Assembly: GCA_019722365.1 (NCBI GenBank)
Contig: JADFUC010001179.1
Location: 62,001-126,000, forward strand
DNA from: Lithospermum erythrorhizon
Taxonomy: Eukaryota; Streptophyta; Magnoliopsida; Boraginales; Boraginaceae
Direction of reading: 5' to 3'
DNA: 64,000 bases
Shown here: one piece after another, positions 22,776-34,739 of the stretch
Position numbering within the stretch: the stretch's first letter is position 1
How the letters are laid out: the number at the start of each line of letters is the position of its first letter
Translations under genes and position numbers: made by a program
The notes under the pieces: model-generated
What the model was told of the DNA's origin: nothing
Seen by the model: only the letters and a program-made list of their open reading frames with translations
Database searches by the model: none

Positions 22776-23344
22776 GGAAATATTTACAAAACATATATTC
22801 ATAAGTACCAATTTTGCACGTCTCCAATAATAGATTTATTCAAATGCCTTGATTTTCGTTCTTAATAAAAATTAGAGTAGTTTCATATATGTTTCATGAC
22901 AAATATTTTACCTATACTTCAATTTCCTCAACTTTTTTTATTGTTTGCATTATTCTTTCAAATTTTGTTACCGTTATGAGAATATTATATTTTTAATAGT
23001 AAATTTTCAATTGAAAATTACGCATCTCAATTATAGTTAAGTTACTAACTAATAAGTTAAATTAATGTTAGATGATTTATTATTTTAAACCCAATTTATA
23101 GAATTACGCTTTTCAAATCTAAAATTGATAATAAATTATTATATATTATTAAAAGTCTAAAATAGGATTAAAAAATCAAATAAGTTCTTAGTTACATATT
23201 TGTATTTGTAAATAATTTATCATTTAAGATGATGCATATGAAATATTAAAAGTCATGTAAGTTTAATATACAACTTCAAGTGGTTAGTTTAGTTTTAATA
23301 ATTATTAACTCTCATTATTATTAAAATTTGATAATTATTAAGTG

Positions 23345-23870
23345 TCTTTTTAATAAGCTTTATTTGGAAGGGGTAATTTAGGCTACGAAAAGGAAAAACT
23401 CTGCTTATCTATTAGCACACAAGTGTCTTTTAATCTATATTATATATAATGTCTTGATAAATTGGATTGATTCACAAAGAAAGTGAAGTCAATTTAATCA
23501 TTCTATTTTACCCTCACGATAATTTTTTTTGTGTTTAATTTTCTAGTGAATTTCTTACGTGGTGTAGCAAGCGCAACCAGATAAGCCCCAGCAAAATCTT
23601 CATATAAATATTATCTACTACGTAATCTTAAGTAGTATCAATAAAAGTTGTTTTAGTCTGCATCTTTATTTTCTTCGTAGTAACTTTTTCGTCTTATTTC
23701 TTTTAGTTTTTTTAAATTTATTTATTTTTCATTATAATTTTATTATAAAAATAATAAAATAATTTCTTGTAGAGACAATTTGTCTTGTATATAACTAGTA
23801 AAACTTTATTTGGGAGGTAATTTAGACGCACAAAGAAATGTCAGTATCTATTAGCACACATTTAGAATAT
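23345..23870. repeat. Pair of about 80-bp direct repeats
   Basis: Segments at about 23350-23430 and 23800-23870 share AAACTTTATTTGG(A/G)AGG, GTAATTTAG and TATCTATTAGCACACA. They are diverged, with about 450 bp between the starts. Confidence 0.5.
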
Positions 23871-23937
23871 ATATAAATATAAATACGCTATGCGAGTCGC
23901 GTCAATGATCGTGTCGCCTTTCAGAATATCCACATAA

Positions 23938-24190
23938 ATTGCGTTCCTTTTTTGGGATTGAGGTACTACTAAGCATGAAAAAATAAATTAATTGTACTAA
24001 AAATAAGCCAATTATAATAAACAACAACAAAATACAAATATCAAAATGATTTTGGTTCCATATTACATAGATTACATTCCTTTTTGGGATCGAGGAGTCC
24101 CGCTAAGCATGAAAAAATAAATTAATTAGTACTAAAAATAAATAATTATAACAAACAACAACAAAATACAAATATCAAAATGATTTTTTT
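23938..24190 (+). repeat. Tandem duplication, two copies of about 118 bp
   Basis: Copies at 23938-24052 and 24070-24187 share TAAGCATGAAAAAATAAATT and AACAACAACAAAATACAAAT and are nearly identical over the last 60 bp. They lie about 390 bp upstream of the VTC4 start. Confidence 0.75.
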
Positions 24191-24577
24191 ATAATATAAT
24201 TTAATTGACATTTTTAAATTTAGAAACTTTTACAAAAAACAAAAATTTACATAATGAAATAATAAAAAGATTGGACAGGAATGTAAACATCTTAAATTAA
24301 TAATGTATGCGGTTAATATATGGTGTATGGTCTTGTAATCCCTCCTTTATTTATTTATTATTCTAGACAATAATTAATACATTTAACATATTGTTACATT
24401 AATTAATTATATATTTAAATTAAATTCTACTACTAATATTGTACTATAGTTACATGACAAGTGTATAAAATCTGAGAAAATATTATTCTTACAAGTGAAA
24501 GCTGAAGAACAAAGCTTAACCATTAGTTTCAGACTTCACATATCACATCAAATCATCAGTAACAATTCTTTAACAAA

Positions 24578-27500
24578 ATGGCACAAAATGGTAAGACCCC
24601 ATTAAATCATTCTTTACATATTCCCTCAATTTTCAATGTTATGAGCAATTTACATGATTTTAATTTGTTGGTTTTTTTATTAACAATTTGCAGGTTCAGT
24701 TGATGAGTTTCTTGCTGCTGCAGTGGAGGCAGCTAACAAAGCTGGAGAGGTTTGGTTGATTAAATACTATGTTTCTTTAATGATTTATCATTTTTTTGTT
24801 ATTTAATTGCATTGATTTGATCAAGTTTTGGATACATTTTGGAAAAATGTTTGTTTTTGCTTTGTTTTGAGAGGTTTATTTGATTAAAAAGAGTTTGTTA
24901 TGTGATTTGGATTTTTTTTTTGTACTTTAATTGCATTGATTTGATCAAGTTTTGGGTACATTTAGGAAAATGTTTGTTTATGATTGTTTGGAAAAGTTCA
25001 GTTGTCACTTTTGTGATTTCTATCATTTTTTTTGTTTTTCAATTTCTTTGATTTTGATCAAGTTTTGAGGTACATTTGGGAAAAAGTTCGTTTTTTTCTT
25101 GTTTATGATTTGTTTGGAAAGGTTCAGTTAATGAAATACACTTTCTTTTGTGCATTTTATGGTTTTTTGTTCTTTAATTCTATTGATTTGATCAAGTTTT
25201 GGGGTACATTTGGAGAAAAGTGTGTTTCTTTCTTGTTTATGATTTGTTTCGAGATGTTGAGTTAATTAAATATGCTTTCTTTTGTGCTTTTTATCGTTTT
25301 TGTTCTTTAATTCCATTGATTTGATCAAGTTTTGTGGTACGTTTGGGAAAAAGTTCTGTTTTTTTTATAGGTTTATGATTTATTGTTTTGCAGGTAATTC
25401 GTAAAGGGTTCTACCTGACCAAGAATGTGGAGCACAAAGGAGATGTATGCCTATTTAGAACTCACGTTTCGGTTTATATAGTAGAGATCTAGGATGTTTT
25501 CTATTTGTCTTATACTTTCTCAGATTGGATATTTAGGGAATTCTTGAATTTGGTTTTTATGTGTAACTTGGAGATTAGATGGATTTTGTTTCGAAATTTC
25601 TCTGTTTCACTTTCTTGATTGGTGAGTTTATGCTACTTATCAGTATAGGTGATTTTGATTTGGCTGGCTAACTATAGTAATTAGCTTTGAATTTGTTGAT
25701 GATTAGAAATCGTCTGTAGTATCGAATATAGCGGGTTTGTTTATGAAGTAGAGAAAATGAAGACGAGAGTGTATTGCTAGAGTGCTAGTAGACACCTAAA
25801 ATGAAGAGAATAGAGTTCTTCGATAGTTCAATTGTATTTATGGAAGACTGACGAAATCTCAAATTACTTATTATAAATACAACTTCTCATTATAGCATAG
25901 TGCTCTTTAACATCACGGAAAAAGTTCTAAGAATTTGAACTGGTAAAGTAGTATCACGATGAAGGGTGGATGATCCTATAGCATTAAACATAAGTTGCAT
26001 AAACTGAACTCTGGATGTGATAATTGAATTGCTATAGGAAGTCGCTTTCTTCAGCCTTTTTTTTTTCTATAATTATTCACGGGATGCATACAACTCTAAT
26101 TCTTTCCCATGGTAGGTTGATCTGGTCACTGAAACTGACAAGGCATGCGAGGATCTCATTTTCACTTATCTTAAGCAGAAATTCCCAAGTCATAAGGTTT
26201 AAACCCCTCTTAATTTGTCTTGTTATTAACACTAATACCTTACCTGGAACATGGCCCCTTTAGAATTAGCATTCAGTTGAATCTGTCGTTTTGTTTTCAC
26301 AATTTTAGTTTATTGGGGAGGAGACAACTGCTGCTAATGGAGTCACTGAGCTAACAGATGAGCCAACATGGATAGTTGATCCCCTTGATGGAACAACTAA
26401 TTTTGTTCACGGGTAGGATTTATTGAAAGTTTTTGTTAGATGCTTTCTGATGCTTTCTGTTTTATATTTTATCTGTTAGCTGATTAATATAGTGAGACAT
26501 CCTTATATGCAGGTTCCCATTTGTGTGTGTCTCTATTGGTCTAACAATTGGGAAGGCTCCAATAGTTGGAGTTGTCTACAATCCAATAATGGATGAGGTG
26601 AGATTTAAAAAACTCATAATACTCATATTCATCAAGTTATATTGTTATGTATAGACTGAGCTATTCCACTTAATTGGGATATTGTTTCTGTTGCCTTCTT
26701 TTTTCTTAAAATGATCTTCGACCAACGATGAAGGATTAAGTGAAATTTAGTGTTTGATCTTGTAGCTTTTTACTGGAGTTGAAGGAAAAGGTGCATTTCT
26801 TAATGGGAAACCGATAAAAGGTGAGCTTGCATTGCTACATCCATTAACCGCTTGAAGTACCTTGTTACTCTGAGGAGTCTCTAATAATAGATTTCCCCAT
26901 TTTCGTGTTCATGTAGTATCTTCTCAAACAGAACTTGTCAAGTCACTCCTTTCTACCGAGGTTCGTTAGACATTTATTTCAGATGAATGGTTCTGTAATT
27001 ATTTACTAAATATAGTTTGCTCATTTAAAGAACGTCTGTTAATGAAATTACTTGAGATTAGTTTTGCTTGTCTTACTTTCTAGATGTTCTATCTACACAT
27101 AAAATGCACCTTGCTTCTTCCCACTTGTGAAGAACACATCAGATTTCTGTAAAACATTATAATTGGAACTAACAGAAGTTCACATTCTGATTAAGTTTTC
27201 CTTAACTGCGAGCAGGCTGGAACGAAGCGTGACAAACCGACATTGGATGCCTTAAGCAATAGGATCAGCAGTTTGCTTGCTAAGGTGGGAAATTTCATTT
27301 CCCATTACTGCAAAATGATCTATTATGCAGCTTCTCTTTTAGCCATCGCTAAATATTTGTAATCCAATTTCAGGTTAGGTCAATTCGAATGACTGGCTCG
27401 TGTGCCCTGAATCTCTGCGGTGTTGCATGTGGGAGGGTTGATCTGTTCTATGAAACTGGATTTGGAGGCCCTTGGGATTCTTTTAACCTTTTCCAATTGA

Positions 27501-27936
27501 ATTGTCTATTGATCCTTTTCAGTTTTCCCACCTACTTACATGGCATCCTGTAGTTTTTTAACGTCACAATTGTTAATTTGCAGCAACATGCAACTGACAT
27601 TTTACACATTTTCTCAGGGATGTGGCAGGCGGTGCTATAATTGTAAAAGAAGCTGGTGGAGTTATTTTTGACCCGTGAGTGTTGTTACTATATCATATAT
27701 TCTTACCCGAAATCTGTAATGCATATCATCCGAACACCCCCTACACAGCAGGGGCAAAGAGACTCTTAGGCATTGGGGCATGTTAATGTATGTGGTAAAT
27801 TAATGCATATGAAATCTTACCTATATGAATTCTATTCAGATCTGGGAAAGATTTTGATATCACAGCTCAAAGGGTTGCAGCTTCAAACCCCCTTCTCAAG
27901 AAAGTGTTCATCGATGCACTCAAAGAATCAGAATGA
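24578..27936 (+). CDS. VTC4: L-galactose-1-phosphate / inositol monophosphatase
   Basis: Hydrolyses L-galactose-1-phosphate (ascorbate pathway) and myo-inositol monophosphate; Mg-dependent, cytosolic. Twelve exons: 24578-24590, 24694-24749, 25394-25444, 26116-26196, 26309-26412, 26513-26597, 26766-26820, 26917-26960, 27216-27284, 27374-27474, 27618-27674, 27840-27936. They sum to 813 nt (270 aa), matching the family's 270-271 aa. Metal-binding motifs: GEE at 70-72, DPLDGTT at 91-97 and GGPWD (Asp about 221). All exon joins keep frame. All introns are GT-AG except intron 10, whose donor reads GG (27475-27476). Intron 2 contains a five-copy minisatellite. The start is the first ATG after a stop-containing leader and begins the typical [18 protein letters not shown]. 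Confidence 0.93.
24810..25370 (+). repeat. Intronic minisatellite, five units of 112-135 bp
   Basis: The core GATTTGATCAAGTTTTG (one copy with an extra T) recurs at 24814, 24938, 25050, 25185 and 25318. Each is followed by a GGTACATTTGGGAAAAAGTT-like block and a TTTCTTGTTTATGATTTGTT-like block. All copies lie inside intron 2 of the VTC4 gene. Confidence 0.85.
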
Positions 27937-27939
27937 GAC

Positions 27940-28428
27940 TTGCTCTTATAAACCAATGTTTCATTCAGTTTCTAAAAAGCACCAACAGGTCAGTCGAAGA
28001 ATCCTCGATATTGGCTGAGATGTATTTAAAATCATTATTGTTATTGGAGGACGATTATTTATGTAACCTGTTGTCATTCTTGTGAATCACATTTTGAAAA
28101 TAACAAATACATTGATATTGAGGTTGGAAACCTCATTTGAGAATAATAATTTAACAGTTTATGTTGCTCTTTGGGTCATCAACTTCGTTTGCTGATATAT
28201 TTTGGTTGTGCAATAGAAGTAGAATGAATACTTTGCATCTTATTTACAATCTCACTATGTATTCATGATTTTATTTTGTTAAGATCAATGGAGATGCCAT
28301 AGAATACACTAGTGTTAGCTCTAAGAAGGATTACTTAAAAATTCCGAAAAGATGGATTCGTTTCTTTCGTCGTGAAATTAAGCTTTGATGAATTTGGCTC
28401 ATACGACTTTGATCTTAGACATTGTTAT
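27940..28428. other. 3' flank of VTC4
   Basis: Contains the 3' untranslated region and AT-rich intergenic DNA. No gene seen. Confidence 0.5.
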
Positions 28429-28610
28429 CACTACTACAAAATAGGCCTTAGACATCACTCAAAAAAGATCTTAGACAACACAAAAACGTCATATTAAGCA
28501 GTGTTGTCTAATAAGTAAAATTATTTAGATAGTGCTAATGTGTAGCGCTGTCTAAGCACTTAGACGGCGCTCGCTTGTAGCGTTGTCTTAGTATTCACAA
28601 TGAATGGCTA
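28429..28610 (+). mobile_element. CACTA (En/Spm) transposon terminus, truncated
   Basis: Begins CACTACTACAAAATAGGCC, the CACTA-type end. Subterminal repeats of TTAGACAACAC / CTTAGACGGCGCTCG / GTAGCGTTGTCTTAG type occur in both orientations, as expected for transposase-binding sites. No second end or coding sequence was found, so it is a fragment or a small non-autonomous copy. Confidence 0.65.
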
Positions 28611-28830
28611 GGCATAAGATAAATAAAAATGAAAAAATTAATGATGATAACACTTCACAATAGTCACTAGAATTAAGAATGACGCATGATTTGAAACAAA
28701 TACACAACCTTCATAAAATAATCAACAAAATTAAAGTACAAATATCAAAGTAATAATGGAAAACACCACATTATTGGAAACATCTATCTCAAGAAAAATA
28801 ACATCACAAATCCAAATATATCATTTTCAT

Positions 28831-29223
28831 CTATGCACATTGGAATCCAGAGGGGACCTTCTTGCCACAATAGTTCAACAAAAGGCTTAGGGAAACAGGA
28901 ACATTGAGGTTAATTCCCAACACATTAGCTTTAATAGCAGTGCAAAGACACACTGCAGCTTCAAGATCAACAAGTCCTCCAATTAGTTGACAACATGGAG
29001 TCTTTGGTGGAGTTCCAACAACAACATTAACCAAATCATCCAACAAGTTTGCACACACTCCCAATTTCAACGTGTTTTTCGGGCAAGTAGCTTTGTGATG
29101 TGCATGCTTGTGGGGACTTTTTGGTGGTGGTGGTGAGCAAGGGACAGATGTGGAGCTCACTAATGTGAAGAAAAGAATGTTGAATGTTATGAAAAGGGCA
29201 GTTTTCGTCGTGTTCGAAGCCAT
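28831..29223 (-). CDS. 14 kDa proline-rich protein (DC2.15-like, 8-cysteine motif)
   Basis: A single exon of 130 aa. The N-terminal signal peptide (about residues 1-25) is followed by a short Pro/His linker [16 protein letters not shown], then a C-terminal eight-cysteine domain of the LTP/protease-inhibitor/seed-storage superfamily: [20 protein letters not shown] and a final QC. This is the hydrophobic-seed-protein-like subfamily typified by carrot DC2.15 and 14 kDa proline-rich proteins. These proteins are secreted to the cell wall; individual roles are poorly defined. The linker is short for the family. The ATG at 29221-29223 is the only one giving the signal peptide. Confidence 0.93.
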   Translation of the reverse strand: MASNTTKTALFITFNILFFTLVSSTSVPCSPPPPKSPHKHAHHKATCPKNTLKLGVCANLLDDLVNVVVGTPPKTPCCQLIGGLVDLEAAVCLCTAIKANVLGINLNVPVSLSLLLNYCGKKVPSGFQCA

Positions 29224-29409
29224 TTTTGGACAAGAAAGAATTGCTCAAATGAATAACTAAATGGCTTAGATGTTTTTGTTTTGGTGATTGCTTGCTGGAT
29301 GATGAAGTTGGGGTATTTTGCATTGGAATTTATGGAAGAATTTTGTAGTATGATGATGAAATGATCCATGTGAGGTGATTGTTGTTGCATGAGCCAATCT
29401 GGCAATGCA

Positions 29410-30018
29410 ACATGGAGAATGTCTTAAAGATCATATTAAGTTTGGATTTTTGTGCATGTTGTTAGTTGTTGATAATAGAAAACTTATTTCATTTCATTCA
29501 TCTCAATCATCTATTCTCTGGGTTTTGCCTTCTTGTAGAATAATGCTGTTTTGTTCCCATTTCATTACCTAATAATAACAAATGATAAAATGATAAATAT
29601 TAGAGGTGCTATAAATTTAGATTGTTTATGTTAGCTCAAGTTGCATCACTGCTTAGTTGTGTCCTTTGGCAATTAATATCAATATACCCTTGTGATGTCT
29701 TGTTTCCATCTCAATTTAACTTGAAAATCTTGTTAGAAAATCATTGAAAAATTAATTAAAATCGATGAAAACAAAGTTGAAATCGCCTAAATTATTCGTT
29801 GCAAATTGAAGTCTAGAATTCTAAATCTCAATTTGTCGAATGTATGACCTAATTGACAAGACGGTTGGGCAATAAACTAAGATAATACTCCGTATTTCAA
29901 AACTCTCAGTTTCATTTTCATCTGGAAGTTGTTTACACAATTCTTGTAATCTAAGATAGCATTACATTCAAATCAAGTAAGAGTTCAAGTTAATATGTCA
30001 CAATATAAAACAATAATA
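29410..30018. other. Intergenic DNA
   Basis: Promoter side of the proline-rich protein gene and 3' flank of the transporter. No other gene or repeat recognised. Confidence 0.45.
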
Positions 30019-32407
30019 TTATTGTTTTTCAGAACCCTCCTCTTTTCCATTGCAACACATTCTAGGTCTATACCCTTTTGCAAGCATCTTTTCAACCTCC
30101 TCAAACTGCAACCCTTTGGTTTCAGGTACAAGGAAGTAGATGAACACTAGGCCAATGGTTGAGAATCCAGCAAATAAGAGAAACGTCCCGGATGAACCGA
30201 TAGCCTCAGTTAGAGTCAAGAAAGTCTCACTGACAATGAGATTAGATATCCAATTCGATACAGCTGCGATTCCTCCACCGATGCCTCTGTACCTCAGTGG
30301 ATATATTTCAGAGTTCACTATCCATGGTACTGTCCCCATACCCGGGGCGTAGGAGATAATGTACAATCCAAGAAGTAAAACCGCGAAAATTCCAAATTTG
30401 CTTGGACAACCTTTTGTGTACCAAATTCTGTGTTCTGAATGGCAAGTGCCCTTCATTGAATCTGTTGCAGACAAACATGCTCCAGCGTGATATTCATTAT
30501 TGAAAAATGTTACAATATAGAGTCAGATAAGAATTAAATATAGAGGCGAACTTTAAATAAAAATAATAACTGGGATCAAGAGTGAGGGGAAGAGGTTGCA
30601 GATAAATCCAACTTACTTCATTGGCACCATTTGCACAAAATCCACAATCTGAGGAAGCTTTCAAGCAGGTCATGCAATTCCAAGACGATGCATCTGCAAC
30701 ATTTAGGAGATTCGGACATGTAGACTTCCGACCAAAGTGGTTGGACTCGGAGATACTAACTGCAGGAGCATGAGAAGATGCTTGGAAAAACATAATTGAT
30801 AGAACCACAAGGCAAGATATGATCCCGAACATAGAGATGATCATCAACCTCCTCCTCCCATATCTATCAACAAAAACCATACTGCCTAAGGTGCCAACCG
30901 CATTCAGACCAGATGTAATGAGGGAGAGAGCTAAAGCTGTCTTGTTTGAAGCATATCCAGCAAATTGCACAATGGTAGGACTGTAATACATGACTGTGTT
31001 TATACCAACAAACTGTTGCGCCACTTGAACGGTGATACCTGCATAGAGGCCTCTACGGACTACAGTATTACCGAACGCACTTCTTAATTTTGACATGGTA
31101 CCACTACCCAAAGATTTCTCTTCCTCTTTCTCCTCTTCAACAGACAATGCTAAAGCTTTCATTTCATTTTCCACCTCATCGTCTGGATAAATTTTCTCCA
31201 AAATAGCTCTGGCTTCTGCAATCTTATCCTAATAGACATGCCAAGAAAAGAGAAATACTATGTTATGTGCTGGACTCCTAATCTTATCAAGTTTCCACCA
31301 CTTTTCCAAAAATCAAAGTTTAGCAAAGCCGACGAATGCTAAGAAACATGGATCCATCACGAAATAAACTAACAATAAAATATGTATGTAGAACCATATA
31401 AAGGTTCATTTAAGCATTAGTGTCAGAGAACTATCTTCAAGTAAGTATTATATGCAGTAATTAGTACTAATACCTTCCTATAAAGCCATCTAGGAGACTC
31501 TGGAAGCCAAAGCATTAAAAAGAATTGAACAACAGCTGGGATTCCAGCTACACCGAGCATCCAGCGCCAGGTTCCAGGAGTCTATAATTTTCAATTGCGT
31601 TACACAACAAAGATAGATACATGAGACTATACATAAAAGATTTGACGTTACCTTGGTGAATGCTAAGTTTATGAGATATGACAGAAATTGGCCTCCTGTA
31701 ATCAGCAACCCGTTTGTGCTAACGAGTGCTCCCCGGATTCTAGCAGGAGAAGCTTCTGAAATATAAAGTGGAGATGTCATGGACGCCATTCCAACTCCTA
31801 GTCCCACAAATATCCTTCCAAGAATTATAACCCACGGTTTTGGAGCAGCAGCCATGATAACCGCCCCAATAAAAAACAGGACATCAGCTAAAAGAATCGA
31901 TTTTCTTCGACCAAACCTGTCATTCATCCACCCACCAAATGCGGCACCAATGATTGCTCCAGCAACAGCCATGCTAACAATGGTTTCCTTCATTTACAAA
32001 TCGAAGTCTAGCAATTATTTTCTCATCAAATCGAATGTGAATTATTAATCCTAAGGAATTCAAAAACAAGGAAGCTAAGCAACATACCTGGAGCCAAGTC
32101 TTTTTATCAACCTCTTTAAAATCATCACGAATATAAAGGAGGGCACCAGAAATAACACCTATTAACCAAAACCACAATGTCAAATTAAACCAAAAGCATT
32201 CATCATTTTTATTTGCCAAATTTAATTTTTAGTGAATTGTAAAATTGAGCAACCAAATAGGACAGTTTTGCAACCTGTGTCATAACCAAATAGGAGGCCT
32301 CCAATTCCAGCCGATAACGCAAGCCGCATAATGTAAGGTGTCTTCCAAGTAGTCCTCCAACATTCTGTGAGTTCTGTTTTCCCTGCTTTGTGAACACCCC
32401 CCTCCAT
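30019..32407 (-). CDS. Inositol transporter, INT4-like (MFS)
   Basis: A proton-coupled myo-inositol symporter of the major facilitator superfamily; INT4-type members sit in the plasma membrane. Exons: 32275-32407, 32088-32158, 31652-31987, 31474-31581, 30617-31228 and about 30019-30492, giving 577 aa (Arabidopsis INT4 has 582). Motifs in order: [62 protein letters not shown], a Cys-rich extracellular loop of the INT type (C-x-x-C pairs, [10 protein letters not shown]), [15 protein letters not shown] and C-terminal [15 protein letters not shown]. Twelve membrane segments are expected. The intron before the last exon has a GT donor, but the frame resumes after GAA, not AG (near 30492-30495). 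A 5'-UTR intron from about 33439 to 32418 is possible. Assignment to INT4 rather than INT2 rests on length and C terminus. Confidence 0.9.
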
Positions 32408-34735
32408 TTGATCTCTACTTGCAAACCAAAATTACTTTTGCTAGTTTAAGCTACACAATAATCTGTCAGGATCACTGGGCATACCCCAGAATTATCAATT
32501 TAAAGTACTTGATGATTGTTAACCAATACAGTAACAGATTTTATTTAAAAACATTTTAAATTATAACTTTTTATAAAGTTTACTACTTTCTGAACTTGGA
32601 AAAAGAAAAAATGTAACTTTATCACAAAAGCTTATGCTTAATATCATTATTGGAGGTTGACTACTGGAGGACTACGATACAATCCTCAATCAAACAGCCT
32701 TGAAATTGTATTACTAAAAATACAAATCTCAAAATATGACCATTGTTAATTTAATAATCTCAATAAGATAAAATTGAGTCCTGTAACCCACATAAAATAT
32801 GAATTTCTAGAACAGTAACATCTTGGCACTTAATCAGATTGAATAAGACAAACACTTCCAAATAAAAATCCATATACATCACTACACAAAGAATATCATT
32901 TCTTTAATTCTTTGTAACAATAAAATATCATTTCTATAAATCATAAGCCACTCTGACTGTCTCGAATAGGGAACCGGATTCTCTATAGCAAATTGTGTGT
33001 CAATCAATGTCACTAGTAGATAATTTATGTTCATATTGGGTATCAATTTCATACAAAAAAAAAAACAAAATACATATAAGGCATTATTATTTGCAAAAAA
33101 TTACATCGTTATTAAATATCATCCTTAAGAGCCTAAATGAAAACATCACCAGTATATATGACATAATGTCATTTTTTTGTAACTTGTACATACAATTGTC
33201 ATTCTATTAGTCATGTGTCATGTTAGATGATCCAACAGGCTCAAACATCATCCAATCATACTCAATATAGCAAACTGACCACAAAGCCATGCAAATGAAG
33301 AACACAGACAATAACAATAAAGTTTTTAGCAGTGCAATGAAAAATTAACATGCAACTATATAATAATATATCATAGTTCTTGAAATGAAAACGACATAAA
33401 AATACTAATAAAATTCGATTTTTCCTAGAAAATCCATACCTCAAGTAGCTTTCAATGCAGGCTTATTCTTTACAAAAAAACCAACCCAAAAATATGAATG
33501 TTTTGCAGAGTGATAAAGAAACTTGAAAACTGGTTTATGTTTGGATTATTAGTTCACACTTCACACTGGTTTATGTTTGAAAGGGTCAAGACACATTGGA
33601 AATTGCAATGAATTTAGCAAACTGTTGCTATAAATAAGCTCAACAAAACCAAAAAGGGTGTAATATATATATATATTCATCTTTATCTGCTTGACAAATT
33701 ATTTATTGGTTTGATATGCATGAGTTGTTGACTTGTTGGACCAATCCTATGTTGAGGCTGGTGCTTAACATAATAGCGTAATGTCTTCAGAGTTTATAGG
33801 AAAAATGCAACTTTTGGTCCATTGATGAAATTAAGTATTGGCCCATTCATAACAAATATAACAAATTTTTCTTCATTAATTACAATTTATTTTTGCTTCT
33901 TCTTTCCCAAAAAATTTTCAATAATTTTTCATCATCATCATCTTCTTCAATAATCATCATCTTCAATAAAATTTGAAGACAATTAAATGTTTAAAAAATT
34001 ATTTTTTCGAGCTATATAGTTATTTGTTTATCAAATTTCTTTGTATTTTCTTAAGTTTCTACTTTTTCATATTTTTTGATTTTCAAAGTTGATGATCAAT
34101 TTATTCATTTGTTCGTTCATAATCTAGACATGCGAAGTCTTGTGTAGTTCAATTTGATTTGAGTTCCTTAATTGTTATTTTATAAGTTATTTTATGTTTT
34201 AATTTTTTATTTTTAGTTACTAATCTGATTTTGTTGTTTTGTTTTGCAGTATTTCATCCTCTGAATTTTCTATTGTGGTTAAGGATAGCGGGTTGAGTGT
34301 GATGTTGGTTCAGCAAACTCATTTATTTCTCCTTATATATCGAAAATTGAAACTGATTAGTTGATTTGATTTTATATTTGTTCATTTTCTAGTGTTTAAT
34401 TTCTATTTTATTTGATTCGGTCAATTTTTTATTCATGCTTTATAATTTTAAATAAATGTGTGTTATTATTGATTCAGCCGATTTATTGATTTGTAAGTAT
34501 GTTTGTATTCTAATATGAGCATTTAGAGTACATGTTTCAACACTTTAAGTTGTTTATATTGATTTGCTATTTCATTTTAGTTTTTTATGTTAATATGTGA
34601 GTATGTTTGTATTAATGAGTTTTTAGAGTATTTTTGTATTCTGCATGTCATTATGATATGAGTTGTTAGATTACATGTCATTCGATTTGGTTTGATATTA
34701 TGCAATTGATAGTGATTTTTTATGCAAATGATGTT
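32408..34735. other. Promoter/leader of the inositol transporter and intergenic DNA
   Basis: A donor-like CTTGAGGTATGG on the minus strand near 33440 could start a 5'-UTR intron ending just before the transporter ATG. The remainder is AT-rich with a (TA)n run near 33665. No gene recognised. Confidence 0.4.
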
Positions 34736-34739
34736 GATC

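Noticed and set aside
28549..28600. CRISPR-like short repeats
   Set aside because: The short TTAGAC-type repeats are subterminal repeats of a CACTA transposon, with irregular spacing and mixed orientation.
29036..29323. 95-codon minus-strand frame overlapping the proline-rich protein gene
   Set aside because: An alternative frame with no domain; the 130-codon frame has the signal peptide and eight-cysteine motif.
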